Assembly: GCA_023614405.1 (NCBI GenBank)
Contig: CM042684.1
Coordinates: 537,958,682-538,022,681, forward strand
DNA length: 64,000 bases
Reading direction: 5' to 3'
Source of the DNA: Avena insularis
Lineage: Eukaryota > Streptophyta > Magnoliopsida > Poales > Poaceae
Under the pieces are notes generated by a model. The model had not been told where the DNA came from and did not search any database. It saw nothing but the letters and a program-made list of their open reading frames with translations. Below, piece after piece: positions 36,528 to 48,119 of this stretch (position 1 is its first letter; each line of letters starts with the position of its first letter). Position numbers and translations under genes: made by a program.

Positions 36528-36776
36528 CTAGCACAGAACCCGTGCGTTGCTACGGCATCGCATTGAATCTGATCTGCAGCGGGCGTCATATTAAACTATT
36601 TTCTACACATTCAGTTCTAATGATTCAATTACATACAAAGTTTCATATGGTATTTTATTTGAACAGAAACGAAAATAGAAGTATGAACAGTTAGGTAGCA
36701 TGAATCATGTTGCAGTGAGTTACACGCGTGCATAGAAAAATTCCTCTCAATATTTTAACGGACAAGAAAAATAATA

Positions 36777-36898
36777 CACCTCCGATCTAAATTAGTTGAC
36801 TCAAATTTATTAATATATAGATGTATCTAATACTAAATTATGTCTAAATACAATTTACTCTAGATAAATCTAAGTGAACTAATTTGGGTTAGAGGAAG
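36777..36898. mobile_element. Degenerate Stowaway-like MITE nested in the Helitron
   Basis: It begins CACCTCCGATCTAAATTAGT and ends AATTTGGGTTAGAGGAAG, imperfect inverted ends of the CTCCCTCCGATCC type, flanked by TA on both sides (36,775-36,776 and 36,899-36,900). At 122 bp it is the right size for Stowaway. The ends have several mismatches, so the insertion is old. Confidence 0.6.
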
Positions 36899-36995
36899 TA
36901 GAAAAATATTGTGTGTGTTTTCTTACCTCTTTACCATGTATTAATTGTTTAATCTCTATGAAATTTCCATCTAGTAATTCCTGAATTGAACTTAG

Positions 36996-37235
36996 CTAAG
37001 AGAGATGTTCTTTTTTGTTCTCATGGTTCTTAGGTAGCAACATGCGGTGTTGCAGTGGCAGACCAAAAAATAAATCACAAGGGATTAGCTCAGCGGGGAA
37101 TGTTCTGGAGAACGCATCGGCAGACGTGATCTTGCAGCTGACGATGCCCTTGACTGATTGCGCTACCAGCACCGGTTTGGGAAGGTCATACGACTGCCCC
37201 TCTGGCAGCACCGGCCTAGAATCGTACAGCCACAA
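36996..37235 (-). other. Possible captured gene fragment within the Helitron
   Basis: The minus strand is open for about 79 codons, with LPKPVLVAQSVKGIVSCKI and SADAFSRTFPAEL. The composition is more gene-like than the rest of the element, and Helitrons often carry such pieces. I do not recognise the source gene, and no start or splice site can be assigned. Confidence 0.35.
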
Positions 37236-37680
37236 CCGTGATGTCCTCGGCCAATTTCTAGGAATTGGATTGCTGGCGGGAGCCAGCCATCATCGGCTCT
37301 ATCGCCGCCGAGCTGCCCTGGAGACCTAATCAATTCACGTTCTCTCTAGATGCGATGCGATCGACAAGCTGGGACGGCGGTTCGAGCACATATATATAGA
37401 TGCAGGGTTGGATTCTAATCCCTAGCTAGCTCATTGTTTTGGTTCGGATCAGGTCAGACGGAGTCCAATGTCCTAATCAATTGACTCTAGCTCGTTGTTT
37501 TAGTTCAGATCAGACTCTTGTTTGTGCGATGTCCTACATGCGGTATTTTTGCTCGGCCAGGTACTTTTGTTTGACTTACAGGTGGCGTTAGCGGTAATAT
37601 TTAGTTTTGTGGGAGGGCAATTTTGTCCAAAAAAATGTTGGACCGGAAGAAACACTTCGTCCTTTATTATTAGGTATAGA

Positions 37681-38624
37681 TTTGTGTTGTTTGGCGCAGA
37701 GTTTTTTTCTACTCCCTCCGGTCTATATCAATGGTCTTAACTTTGTCTATATTGGGCCTGTGATGACGAAACCAAATTTCAAACTTGGAGTTGTATGTGT
37801 ATATCTTTTATTATTTTTATTATATATTTCTTGTTTTAAATAGAAGAGTTTATTTATCGGCTATGTCCAATGTTTTTTTGTTTTTACAGAATGCACCTTG
37901 TTGTTTCAATGCAACTTTAGAGAAGTTATGCCCTAAAAAATTGTTGAAAGCTAAGGGTCAACTAGGATATAATTTTTTTTGGTGGAATGGAATTAGAAAC
38001 TATTCACCATAATTTCCTACAAGTTTTTCGTAACAACACTTTCCTATGCGGACCATATTGGCTATCTTTGATTCAAGCTTTTGGGATAGAGTTGCAAGAT
38101 ACCATCACTTTTACATTCAATGAAGAAGAAAATTGGTTTGATATACAGGTTACATCTAATAATGGCGATGAAAAACTCTTGGTGGCCTATGCTGGTATGA
38201 AAATTATTTTTGTATTTTTGAACATACTTCTTTTTGTATATATATTTTAAATTTGGCATTCGTAATTTTGAATTTTTTTTTAAATAGAATGTGGAGACTT
38301 GCCCGATTGTCTAGAGATGTATTCGAGAAGGCATATTTCACACATATATTGGTATCAACCAACAAGAAATGAATGGGGTTGTCCAAGGTATGCAACATCT
38401 TATGTACTCGCTAAACTACAATGCCGATGGCCAAAAATTTTATGTTCACAGGCTTGACAACGATGATCAGTACCACTTGGTTAGTTTTCATTTTTGTATA
38501 CGTGTTTTTTGAATTTAACCTCTTAATTATAACTGTTTTATTTTTGAAATTCAATTTTGGTCCTCTTTGTTCCTTTTCCATCAGGATGTACCTATTGATG
38601 TTTTTGATTTTTCAACTATGGTTG
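37681..38624. other. AT-rich intergenic DNA with a coding-like relic
   Basis: A single Stowaway-like end, CTCCCTCCGGTCTATATCAA, lies at about 37,713 without a partner. On the plus strand, 37,987-38,195 reads like an old exon (HHNFLQVFRNNTFLCGPYWL, then FGIELQDTITFTFNEEE), loosely like the core of a B3-type DNA-binding domain, and runs into AT-rich sequence. I cannot assign it with confidence. Confidence 0.35.
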
Positions 38625-39125
38625 ACATTTGAGTATTGTTTTCGAGGTCCATTGCTTTTTCACTATGAGTTGCAAATGGACTTGCAGCTACATCTTCTCG
38701 CGTGGGGGGGGGGGGGAGTTTTCCAAACTGAGGTTGAAGTTTTCCAAACTGAGGTTGAAACTGGGGTTTAGTTGTCGGGCAGTTGCAACTACGTTTGCAG
38801 TTTGGGTATTGTTTTTGAGGTCCATTTTCCTTTTTTTCAATACGAGTTACAACTGGACTCGCAATTAGTTCTTCTCGCTAGGGTGGAGTTTTTGCAACTT
38901 GGATTTTATCGTGGTAGATGCAACTGAGCATTGTTTTCAAGGTTCATTTCTTTTTCACTACGAGTTGCAACTGAACTCGCAAATGGATCTTCTCACGGGG
39001 AGTGAGGGTGAGTCTTTGCAACTTGGATTTTATCGGATTTTATCGTGAGGGCAGTTGCAACTAAGGTTGCAATTGGGCACTGTTTCCAAGGTTCATTCCC
39101 TTTTCACTACAATTTGCAATCGTTT
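38625..39125 (+). repeat. Short tandem repeat block, about four degenerate units of 130-165 bp
   Basis: Units share TATTGTTTTCGAGGTCCATT or near variants at about 38,633, 38,807, 38,931 and 39,079, followed by TTTTTCACTACGAGTTGCAA-type sequence and CTTGGATTTTATCG. A run of 13 G lies near 38,705. The block resembles the GTTGCAACT-rich filler found in grass DNA transposons, but no transposon ends are visible. Confidence 0.6.
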
Positions 39126-39793
39126 CTGAATTCATGACCGGCAGACCACGTATGGACGGTAGCATGGTGACACGGATTAGTGCCTCACTCTGGGCGCGTA
39201 GGAGGGTGAAATTATCTATCACATCACATCGGGCTGATCATGGGCGAGAAGACTAGCTAGCTGCCAGGAGTTTAATTAGGGCACATGCGTTTTTACAATA
39301 TTGTTCCCAAAAATATATTAATAAATGAAACACATTACATCCAGAAATTGTCCCCAAGTTTAAGGCAAACTTGAGAAAAATATGAAAATTGTTCTTTTGG
39401 TATTCGTTTTCATCCGACTCCCTCCTTTGAGTACTCCAGTGCACAATCACTAACATATGTTTCTCTTATTTTTCATCGAGATTCCACTTGCTATTAGTAT
39501 TTTTTTCACACTTCTCCAGCATTAGCAGATCTATTTATTGTTCGGGAATTCGTTGCGGTTTTTCTTAATAATAATCTTTGGCCAAAGGAAATTGCTAGGG
39601 AAACTGGCGTCTCAATTAGCTAAATTGCATGATACAATGTTCCTAGAATTCCATATGTCATGGTGGAGGTAGTACACATCAAGATATCAACACATGTAAA
39701 ATTTGAAAATAAAAATCATGTCTGGTATTGGAAAACACAACAAAACATATAGTAGTGCATTAGGTCTTCTTACAAACAGGGGACCTAGCTAGT
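39126..39793. other. Intergenic DNA downstream of the mutase gene
   Basis: AT-rich sequence without a supported gene. The part nearest 39,793 is the 3' untranslated region and terminator region of the minus-strand mutase gene; minus-strand AATAAA-like motifs are weak. Confidence 0.4.
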
Positions 39794-42341
39794 TTACCCG
39801 AGAATGCGTTCAACAAGTTGTGCCACAGATTTTGCAAGGCTATCAGCTGCTTCCACGGTAGATGCCTCAGCGTATACGCGTACCACATCTTCAGTTCCTG
39901 ATGGCCGTACAAAACATCGCCCTTGAGAGTAATTACCTGCAATCAAACTCGTAATTTAGTGCACTTTCATCAATGTTAAGGTACTACAGTAAATGTAAAA
40001 GAAAATTGTAACACAATTACTCACCGACTTCCCTATCTATCAATTCTTGCAAGCCAGATGGTTGAAAAACTTTTCGTTCTGCATCAGTTGTAATAATACA
40101 AGTACGATCTTTAACTTTAACCTACATTGCAAAATCCAAGTAGTCATGAGAACCCTTGTCCTAAAATCTAGATGAAATATACTTCAATGATGATTACACA
40201 AGTAACAACATACCTTAAGTTGTTTACTAGGCAGATCAGTATATAGGTCAGACCAATTCTGTAATGACCAGCCCTTATGTTGTAAAATAGCCTCCACCAG
40301 AAGCATTCCACTTAGAGCATCACCTACTGCTTGATTAATTAACTGACTTGTTGCTAACAATCTCAGGGCAGCTTCATGCCGTGTAGAACCTGAGAGAAAC
40401 AACATTATTGTGAGAGCGTTTAGATCAACACAACACGTAAAAGCAACACCAGGAACTAAACTGAAGAAAAAGGAACATTACACATGAACAGCTTACCTGC
40501 AGCTTTGGAAGAAAACTTGCTAGTCAAAGACTCCAGACGTGGGACAAACTCATCACTGAATAACACTGTCCCATGTCCATTGGCTTCAAAATAGATACCA
40601 ATATCGTACTCTAGAGCTTTCTTGTGGAGATATTTAACTCCCGTCGAAGTGAAGACAACTTCAAGACCAAGATTTTTCAGAAATTCTGTTGATGCTCCAT
40701 TTGCATAAGCAGTTTGAACTACACCAAACCTTGTTGGCAGTACTTTGTTGTCTTCACTGTCTTTTCCGTTCACAATATCTAACTGCTCTCTGATAAAGAG
40801 GACAAATAGTGATAGTATCTTGTCACCATCAACGAGATCAATCATAGTGCTGCTAGGTGATGCAATGCGAAAATAAACAAGTCTATCTGCATCACCATCA
40901 AAACTTGCACACCTGAATGATATATCAGAATGTCTACATAAGTATCTGCCAATAAAAGCTGCGAGTGTATAGCAAAGTCAAATAGTAACAACTACTCTCA
41001 CCTGACACCAACATCGTTAGGACCAAATCCAGCAGGATGGACCTTCTCCTTTTGAACAAAGTCAGCACCACACCTCTCATTTAGTATTCCTTCTCCTTCT
41101 TTACCTGAATTCCTCACAACAATGTCTAAGCTGGCCAGTTTTGCCTTTATTTCTTCAAGCTTCAACCCGCCAATACCATTTGCGCCATCCACAATTAGTT
41201 TCTCCATCAGCTTATCACTGCCTTTACCATCAGGGGTTAATTCCAACAAATGTCTGTAGCAATTGAAGACAACTGTTCAGCAAAAAATTCAATGATCTCT
41301 ATAACTTAATATGAGTACAGGAATGGCTTGAAAAATAACCTGAATGACTCAGTAATTTGTGTAAAATAATCCACTTCAGAGGATTTCAAGCCTCTGTTCT
41401 TATTCCGAACCATCCAATGCAGCTGTGGAGTTGTTAGGATCCCCATGTCAAGTGCAACTGAACCTACTATTGCATTTATCCCCTTCATAACAATGTTTCA
41501 GATAAGTAATTAGATTGACTGTGCCAATAGATATCTCAGGTACTGGAACAGAGGATGTTAATACCATACTTTGGTTGCAACATCAAGTAGGTACTCTCCA
41601 GTAGGCCTCGTGTCTCTTGCGAGCAACACTTGTGCTGAGTGACCTTCCCCAAGTGTAATCCCCTCATCCTTTGCAAACTGAAGCACTAGCTGCATGTGAA
41701 CAAAGACCAGGGCAAACTGAGAGCGAGAAGGTAGATATAGTTTATAAAATATCTGGACAACACGGACCTGTTAGGCAGGAGATTAACAGTCCCACTAGTC
41801 CAATTCAATGATAAAACTGAGGCATCCTGGTTGGGCTTTAAAACATTATTATCAGTGCAGTACTATAAATCTATAACTAGCATCACTAGACTTGGTATTA
41901 TCCAACTAAGGCATTGTTAAATCAACCTAAGAGGAAGGGAAATATGTATGAGTACGAAGAACTAGTAGGCAGTTTAGCTCAATTGATCATTTTGATGGGA
42001 CCTACCTGGAGGAGGGCGTCGGGGGTGGGGGCATTGGCGAGGGCGTCCGAGAAGGGCTCCCAAGCCCGCGACATCATGCCGCCGTCGGCGTCCACAATCT
42101 TAACGCCATTGTCGTCGACGGGGTTGTGCGACGCCGTAATGACCATCCCGACGGCAGCGCCGCCCAGCTTCACCGAGCGTAGCGCCGCCACGATCCCGGC
42201 CCGGCAAACCGCGGGGGCCATGGTGCTCCCCTCGGCGCGGAACCCCGCCGTCCCGTAGGAAAAATGCGCGCCGTCGGGGACAGGGAAGAGGGACGCCGCG
42301 ACAAGCAGGGCCGCACGCTGCTCGCCTCCTGGGTCAGCCAT
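39794..42341 (-). CDS. AGM1: Phosphoacetylglucosamine mutase
   Basis: Eight exons on the minus strand: 42341-42006, 41689-41570, 41482-41340, 41253-41002, 40912-40497, 40389-40214, 40121-40025, 39936-39794. All introns are GT-AG and the phases give one frame of 560 aa, the usual length. The enzyme converts GlcNAc-6-phosphate to GlcNAc-1-phosphate in the cytosol, the step before UDP-GlcNAc, needed for N-glycans, GPI anchors and O-GlcNAc. All alpha-phosphohexomutase motifs are present: YGTAGFR (about 29-35), the active-site serine in [12 protein letters not shown] (Ser71), the metal loop DGDADR (289-294), a sugar-binding loop EANGHG, and the phosphate loop [15 protein letters not shown] (from 524). 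The ATG at 42,341 begins a frame that runs straight into the TAGFR motif. It appears functional. Its 5' neighbour is GC-rich spacer DNA; no shared promoter is evident. Confidence 0.95.
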
Positions 42342-43139
42342 GCCAGCAGGGGCGGATCTAGATGGTGTGCCACAGCAGGGAAGCGATGGTGTGGAACAGG
42401 AACGGCGAGGCGCGTGAAAGGCCGACTACGGCACGGAGGTAGCGCTTGGGGACGGCGGTAGATAGATCAAACAGGAAGTGTTAGAGTCGCCTTGGGTCGG
42501 ACTGGAGGTCTGGAGCGCTCCGGGGAGGCTTAGAGTTGACGCTCTCAGTTTGTCTGACTAAAGTGACAAATTCCACAAATCTGCTAGTTCAAATGGTAGA
42601 TCACTGATCTGCTCGTCCTACTCATACTCCTGTGCAAATCACATATAGTTATGTGTTAATAAAAAATTATCACAGGAACAAAAAAACATACAGAGGAGAT
42701 CGAGCCGAGCCCGACCTCCCCGTCGCCCCTCCATGGCCACCGCCCCCGCCCCAGGCCCCTCGCCCTACCACTGTACCGTTCCGCTCTATGGCCACCGCCC
42801 CCTTCACTGCACCGTCGCCCCTCCAAGGCCACCACCCCCCAGGCCCCGCGCCCCTCCATGGCCACTGCCCTCCTTGAGCCATCCCAGACCAAGAATAGGG
42901 GAGAGGAAAGAAAACTACCTGTCGCCGCCGTGCCCTGTTGTCTCCCGGCGCCGAGCTCGAGTACTTGCCGCCGCCACACTCGATTTGTCTTGCCGCCGTC
43001 GCCGCCGCTGGAAAAAGATAGGGTCGGGTCCTTTTATTCTTTGGCCGCTGCTATGCGTCTCCCCAGGGAGTCGAGGCGATTTTTTTTAAAATAATGCGTT
43101 TTTTTAATGAATTTGAGGAGTGTTTATTTTACAGATCTA
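42342..43139. other. Upstream region of the mutase gene and GC-rich spacer
   Basis: The first 200 bp should hold the mutase leader and promoter on the minus strand, but no clear TATA box is visible. At 42,680-43,010 a run of CCATGGCCACCGCCCC-type repeats and proline/arginine-rich frames on both strands is low-complexity sequence rather than a gene. Confidence 0.4.
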
Positions 43140-43380
43140 GAACTTCGTGGGTCTGGGCCTCGCCGATTAGGCTCTCGACTGACGTGCAAAATGCACTCAG
43201 TCAGGGCGTGGCCGATTAGTCCATTCGGTCAGGGCGTGGCTGATTGAGTCGGGTCCAATCGGTTAGGAGAAAGCCGACTGCTCCTTTCGGTGAGGCCTAA
43301 GCCGAATGGATCAATCGGCGAGGCCTAGGTCGAATGGACAAATCGGCCAGGCCCAGGCCGATTGCACCTAATTTGGCTTA
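43140..43380. repeat. Degenerate short-motif repeat (GGCCGATTG / GTCAGGGCGTGG)
   Basis: Motifs of the type CGGCGAGGCCTA, CAATCGGC and GGCCGATT recur about every 20-35 bp in slightly changed form. This kind of low-order repetition is found in the non-coding parts of large grass transposons. It lies just upstream of the TE-associated pseudogene. Confidence 0.5.
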
Positions 43381-43584
43381 TCCCTGACAAATCCTGCATG
43401 ATCAATGCGACGAACTAACCTAAATCAGTTTTCGGTTCTCGCCGTTTATCTCCCGCCAGCTGATTTTCGACGTTTTTTCGCCTATTCTTCCCATTGCCTT
43501 TATAAATCCAGGCAACGAGATGTTCTCGCTTCACCCAGTTCATTTGTTCCTCCCCTTTCTCTCGCATTTCTTCTCCTCTCCATC

Positions 43585-44250
43585 ATGAGTGTGTCTTGTT
43601 CGGACCCAGAGTATAGGCCTAGGAAGATGAAAGATGCTAGGTTGCCACAAGGGGTGTCACACGAGCGCTATTGGTACGGCCATCTCACCAAGGTCAAGGA
43701 GTCGATCGATTTTTCCACCTGCATGGGCATGAAGTTTTTCATGGGTCCCAACTACGACGCAAGCCCGCCCCGGCAAGCAAGTTCGTCGTATGAGAGGCCT
43801 CCGGTATGTTTCTAGAGCATGGTTAATATGAACGATGCAAGTTATTATGTGTTTTTATTCATTCCCTTAATTTTCTTGTAGTCTCCTCCTCCACTTTGCA
43901 AGTGGTACCATTGGATTGATACGGAGCAGCCAGCTTCGGCCGCGAAAGAGTGTCATGATAGGAACCGAGCTACGTGGGCTGCCTTTCATGAAGAGGAACG
44001 TGCCGAAAGAATGGCCAAAGAGGAGAAGAAGGAACGAGAAAGACAAATGAAAGAATTCATAGCAGGGTAAGCTCGAAACCGCGAGCTGAACAAGAAGAGA
44101 AGGGAGGAAGAGGAGTGGCAGGAACAGGTGCGCAAGGAGGCCCGTGAGGCGGAAAGGAAGAGATTAAGAGAAAGGGTTACGGAGGCGCGGGTGGCAGAGG
44201 AACGTGGGGACAAGACCGGGAAGTACCCCCGCTGGACTCGGAGCGGGTAG
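43585..44250 (+). pseudogene. TE-associated protein gene (GRF-like zinc finger plus charged coiled coil), disrupted
   Basis: Two exons can be placed: 43,585-43,803 and 43,882-44,250, joined by a GT-AG intron in phase 0. A TATA box (TATAAAT, about 43,500) lies 85 bp upstream of the ATG. The first exon contains STCMGMKFFMGPNYD and the second begins SPPPLCKWYHWIDTEQP; together they look like a GRF-type zinc-finger unit common in grass transposon proteins. A long Glu/Lys/Arg-rich helix follows. A TAA at 44,068-44,070 interrupts the helix, after which the same frame continues to a stop at 44,248. Either the product ends early or the gene is dead. It is likely part of a larger mobile element and not a host gene. 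Confidence 0.6.
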
Positions 44251-47100
44251 ATGTTGATGTCTGTAAGTGCACAGATCGTTTGTAGCTAGTTTCGAAGTAT
44301 AGATATCGATCCCATAGAGAGCCCAGAGGTAAGTGTTTATGAGTGAAGTCTCTGTCACACCCAAAGTTGTCACAGGTCTTCGAGTGAATTGACTGCAAGT
44401 GTAAAAATGAGAATGAAATTTCGATTAAACCGGTTGTATTTAAATAAAACTAAATTGTGAACTTCAGAAATAAAAAGCATAAATGTAAAGAACGATTCGG
44501 TTATTTGTTGTTTTCTGCAGAAGGCAAAAGAGGCGCGGGGAGATACAGTTCATGGTGATAGTGACTGTGTCAGATGGACGAATGATGAGTGTAACAATTA
44601 TAATCTTATAAGTATATGTGTAGGCGAGCAACCCATAAGTAGTCGGAACTCCTCTTGGTAGATTTCGTCCCAACTTCAATAATCTTACTAGTCTGTTACT
44701 AAAACCATGGTCAGACACTAGACGATTAAGTCCCTTCAGGTTGCATAGCGATTAAGCTCCTTGGATCGGACTAATGCAATAAGCACGGTGGTTCCTTGTT
44801 ATCCTCGAGTCTACTAGTTTTCCATTGATATTCCCGTGTCACTCCACTCGGGGGTCGCCGGTCTGCTAGCGAATAAGATCCTATCTATATAGAACAAAGC
44901 ATCATGTTGTGTGGACCCTTAATTAGACAACAAGCATTAGGCATCCCACGGATAGTCAAGCACACATAATATAGTAATTAAAATCAATCACAACCTAATG
45001 GAAAATATATGGAGGCACATCATATCTCACCAATCCCTTACATCTCCGACACCCAAGGAACTTACTCACTCATGAGAGAAGAAAGCATCATCGATATAAT
45101 TAAATAAAGGGAGTTCTTCTCGATATTACCGTGGAGATCCACAATAAGAATAGAAAAGTAATCCAACACAATTCAGGATAGGAAGAGACAATCTCAAATC
45201 CTAGTCTTGCAAGGTGAAGATCTCTCTCTCTCAAGTATAAGTAATGGCTAAGGGGGTGTATTGGCTAGGAGGTCGAAGATCATGGAGCGAGATGAAGAAC
45301 GGCTTCCCCTTCTTCTCTAGATCTCTTCTTTCTCCCTTCTGGATGGGATGGTGGCTGATGTGTTGTGTTTTCGTCCTCGACCTCTTCATGGAAGTTGTCC
45401 CTTTTGACAAGACGGAGACGGCGGCAGCTATACGGCGGGAATTATACGGCCGAAAAAATGTTCCCTCCGTATAGTTGCTCATTAAAGTCTCTGTATGCCT
45501 CTCTCGATTGCTTCCAAAGAGAGACTTGCTTGTTTTCGCCTAAATATTGTGTTTCTCTCGTTAAAACCTTTTGTTGACATTAAGAACCTGAAACACACAT
45601 TAAAAACCAAGTTTTCTTTGCTACCGAAGTATTAGCGTTAGGTAAAGCTAGAAAATGATCAAATCCGAGAGAAAACCATCAAAAATGTGTCAAATCTCAC
45701 AGCTATCAACTCCCCCAAGCTTAGATGTTGCTCGCCCTCGAGTGACAAGGAAATAAAGAAGAATAGCGGAGATTCGAGACTAAAATAAAAGAACTTACAT
45801 GCTTGGATTGGTGTCAAATTATTTTCTTCACAATCCCTGCAATCTTAAACATGATCATACAGGTATTCACAAGATTACACTAAGTCCACTTCCTAACCAC
45901 GTATATCTTGCTAGCAAATAAATTATATGCCCGAGCAAGTGTCAAAAGTTTAGCTAGGAAAGTGAGACAAATTCTTTTGGTATCTCTCTTTGTTGAGAGA
46001 TGAAAACTTTTTGGCTCTTGTTTCTTTAATCAATTAAGAGTACTCAAGTTTGCACCAAAACATTCAATTTACGAATAACTCATCTATTCCTATGTCAAAA
46101 TTTCAAGACTCTCAAAGCACCTTTTTTCTTTCTTTGCCTTTCAAAAACTTCAGCTCTTTCATAGAGAAATCATGCCACTGTTTTTAACATGTTAATTGGG
46201 ACTGTGTTGTGTACTCGTGACCATGCCAGTAAATATTTGTTGAGCAATAATAGGTCAGAGGAGTACTACAATTTCACTTGGAACGTGAAACCATGAGGAT
46301 ACTAAAATTTTACCCGTCATAGCATTGCTGCTACAGACGTTTACATAACTCAATAGCCGAAATCAAGTGGTTTCCCACATTTAGATCGTTCGTTGGCTAG
46401 TGGAGTTAATAGTTCCCCATGGATCACGACAGTGTTGTAATGACACGCATAAAGCAATATATTGCGGTAATTATTAGAAAAGGTAGTGGCATAATCTCTA
46501 CTACTTCGAAGCATCCATTTTAAAAACAATTTCATTCAAGGGTACTATCGAGTCTATTTATATTAATCTCAAATGGGATGGAGTAGTTCTAAAATAAAAT
46601 TCTTTGGGCTAAACATGGACTCAAGTCATCTTTTGGATGCATTTTCTTGTTGTAAAAATGTAGGAAATATTTTTAACCAAGTTCATTGCTCATTGTTTCA
46701 AAGCTAAAAAGGAGACACTAGCAAAGGAATAGAATTTATAGGATAACAAGCTAAGTGGGAGTGACTCCAGTGCAAGCAAGTAAATAATTATAGGATCAAT
46801 TTAAGGTTGCAGAAAAGGTGATGAAAGGAATGTGATACCTCCTCTTGCTTGTGTCATTCCCGTATTTGAGTCGAACCATCTATGTATTTCCATATTGCCA
46901 AGTCACGTGAAGTCGAGCAATCTCCGAGAGAAACAAAGAAACGAACTTACAATAAAAGTTATAACTATTTTATTTTTGTATTTTTGTTTTAGGAATGCAA
47001 ACTGAAAATAAACATGCAATTTTTAAGAAGTAAAATAAATCAAAACAAGAAATAAAAATATGAATGCAAGGTTTGAAGGTTTTCAAACCTCCCCAAGCTT
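44251..47100. mobile_element. Non-coding block resembling the internal region of a Triticeae-type LTR retrotransposon
   Basis: No gene is supported. Sequence features point to LTR-element filler: ATCGATCCCATAGAGAGCCC near 44,306, and two CCCCAAGCTTAG segments (45,715 and 47,090), a motif I associate with non-coding internal regions of grass gypsy-type elements. No gag-pol frame is seen. The boundaries are approximate and no paired 5' LTR was found. Confidence 0.35.
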
Positions 47101-47117
47101 AGCCTATTGCCAGACTC

Positions 47118-47345
47118 AGTTGTTGCCGTCATTTGGCGGCTGGTGCAGATACTGCTGGTAGTAGTCGGGAAAGTGGGTCATGAAGTGACTGAAGTTGTGA
47201 GTTAAGGCACTCACATCTTCGTTAACTCCTTGAATAGTATGGTCAATCTCCCCAACACGTTGGTTGAGCTGCTGGAATTCTTGATAGGGGACGTAGTTGT
47301 ACCCCTGCTGCGCTTGGTTGGGCCATGGGTCCCAGGCTACCCCTT
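47118..47345 (-). other. Antisense Gln-rich ORF remnant within the LTR-like block
   Basis: The minus strand reads QQQQGVAWDPWPNQAQQGY, then NYVPYQEFQQLNQRVGEID and LTHNFSHFMTHFPDYYQQY, ending at a TGA about 25 bp before an AAGCTTGGGGAGG motif. The heptad-like spacing suggests a coiled coil. The 5' part is missing. It faces opposite to the adjacent LTR-like sequence, as antisense ORFs do in some large plant gypsy elements. I do not know its function. Confidence 0.45.
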
Positions 47346-47390
47346 GCTGCTGCTGCTGTCCCTCCCAAGCATTAAGACATGATACTTATG

Positions 47391-48110
47391 TTATTTCATC
47401 TATTTTTGCATGGTTGATGACTTTTGGAGGATGGACCGCTGAAGTCAGGATTCTGATGGAAAAGGCACTGTTTGGAGGCAAAATTCACGAAGATTAGAAA
47501 ATTCTGAAAAATATATGGAAAATCCTATTTTTCCAAAAGACGAAGGAAGCCAGAAGGGGAAGTGGAGATGGGTCACAGGGGTCCCACACCACCCCTGGCA
47601 CGGGCCAGCCCTGGCCGCGCCACCAAGTGGTGTGGCCACCCTGGACCACCTCTGGCATTGCCCTTTGGCGTATATAATCCCCTCGAAACCCTAGGACTCG
47701 GGGGCAACCACAAAAACATTCTGCCGCCTCTGCGGGGCGAAAAACTGCAGAGAGAGAAAGAGCTCTCCGGCAGGCAAAAATCTACCAGGGAAATTTCTTC
47801 CCGGAGAGGAGAGATCGTCGCCATCAACACCGTCATCAAGCTGGACTTCATCGGGATCATCATCATCTCCGTCATCATCTTCATCAGCACCATCACCACC
47901 ACTCCATACTGCTGTAACAATTGGGTTGAATTTTGCATAGTTCTTAGGGGAAACTTTCCCGGTGTTGATTACTTGTTGTAGTTGATGCTATCGAGTGGAA
48001 CCATTGAATTATCGTTCATGTTCAGATTGTTACTTATCATTATTTCATCTCTGATCTTGATCCATATGATGTCTCGTGAGTAGTTCGTTTAGTTCTTGAG
48101 GACATGAGAG
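47391..48110 (+). mobile_element. Probable solo or 3' LTR
   Basis: It begins TGATACTTATGTTATTTC. It contains a TATA element with a following leader (GGCGTATATAATCCCCTCGA near 47,666), then a CATCATCATC-rich part at 47,845-47,920, and ends in AT-rich sequence. This succession matches the U3-R-U5 order of grass LTRs in plus orientation. Neither a second LTR nor target duplications could be shown in the window, so the call is tentative. Confidence 0.4.
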
Positions 48111-48119
48111 AAGTCATGT

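Larger units (their letters stand above)
36528..37680 (-). mobile_element. Non-autonomous Helitron, complete ends, 1153 bp
   Basis: Read on the minus strand, the element starts TCTATACCTAATAATAAAGG at 37,680 and ends with the hairpin CCGTAGCAACGCACGGG, TTCTGTG and CTAG at 36,528. It sits between A and T, as Helitrons do, with no target duplication. No Rep-helicase frame is present, so it depends on another element. Inside are a nested Stowaway-like MITE and a minus-strand open stretch that may be captured gene sequence. Confidence 0.8.

Noticed and set aside
37713..37760. Stowaway-like start CTCCCTCCGGTCTATATCAA
   Set aside because: No inverted partner end or second TA was found within the normal size range, so no element is called.
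42656..43094. Proline- and glycine-rich frames upstream of the mutase gene
   Set aside because: They are low-complexity CCATGGCCACCGCC-type repeats, open on both strands, without gene structure.
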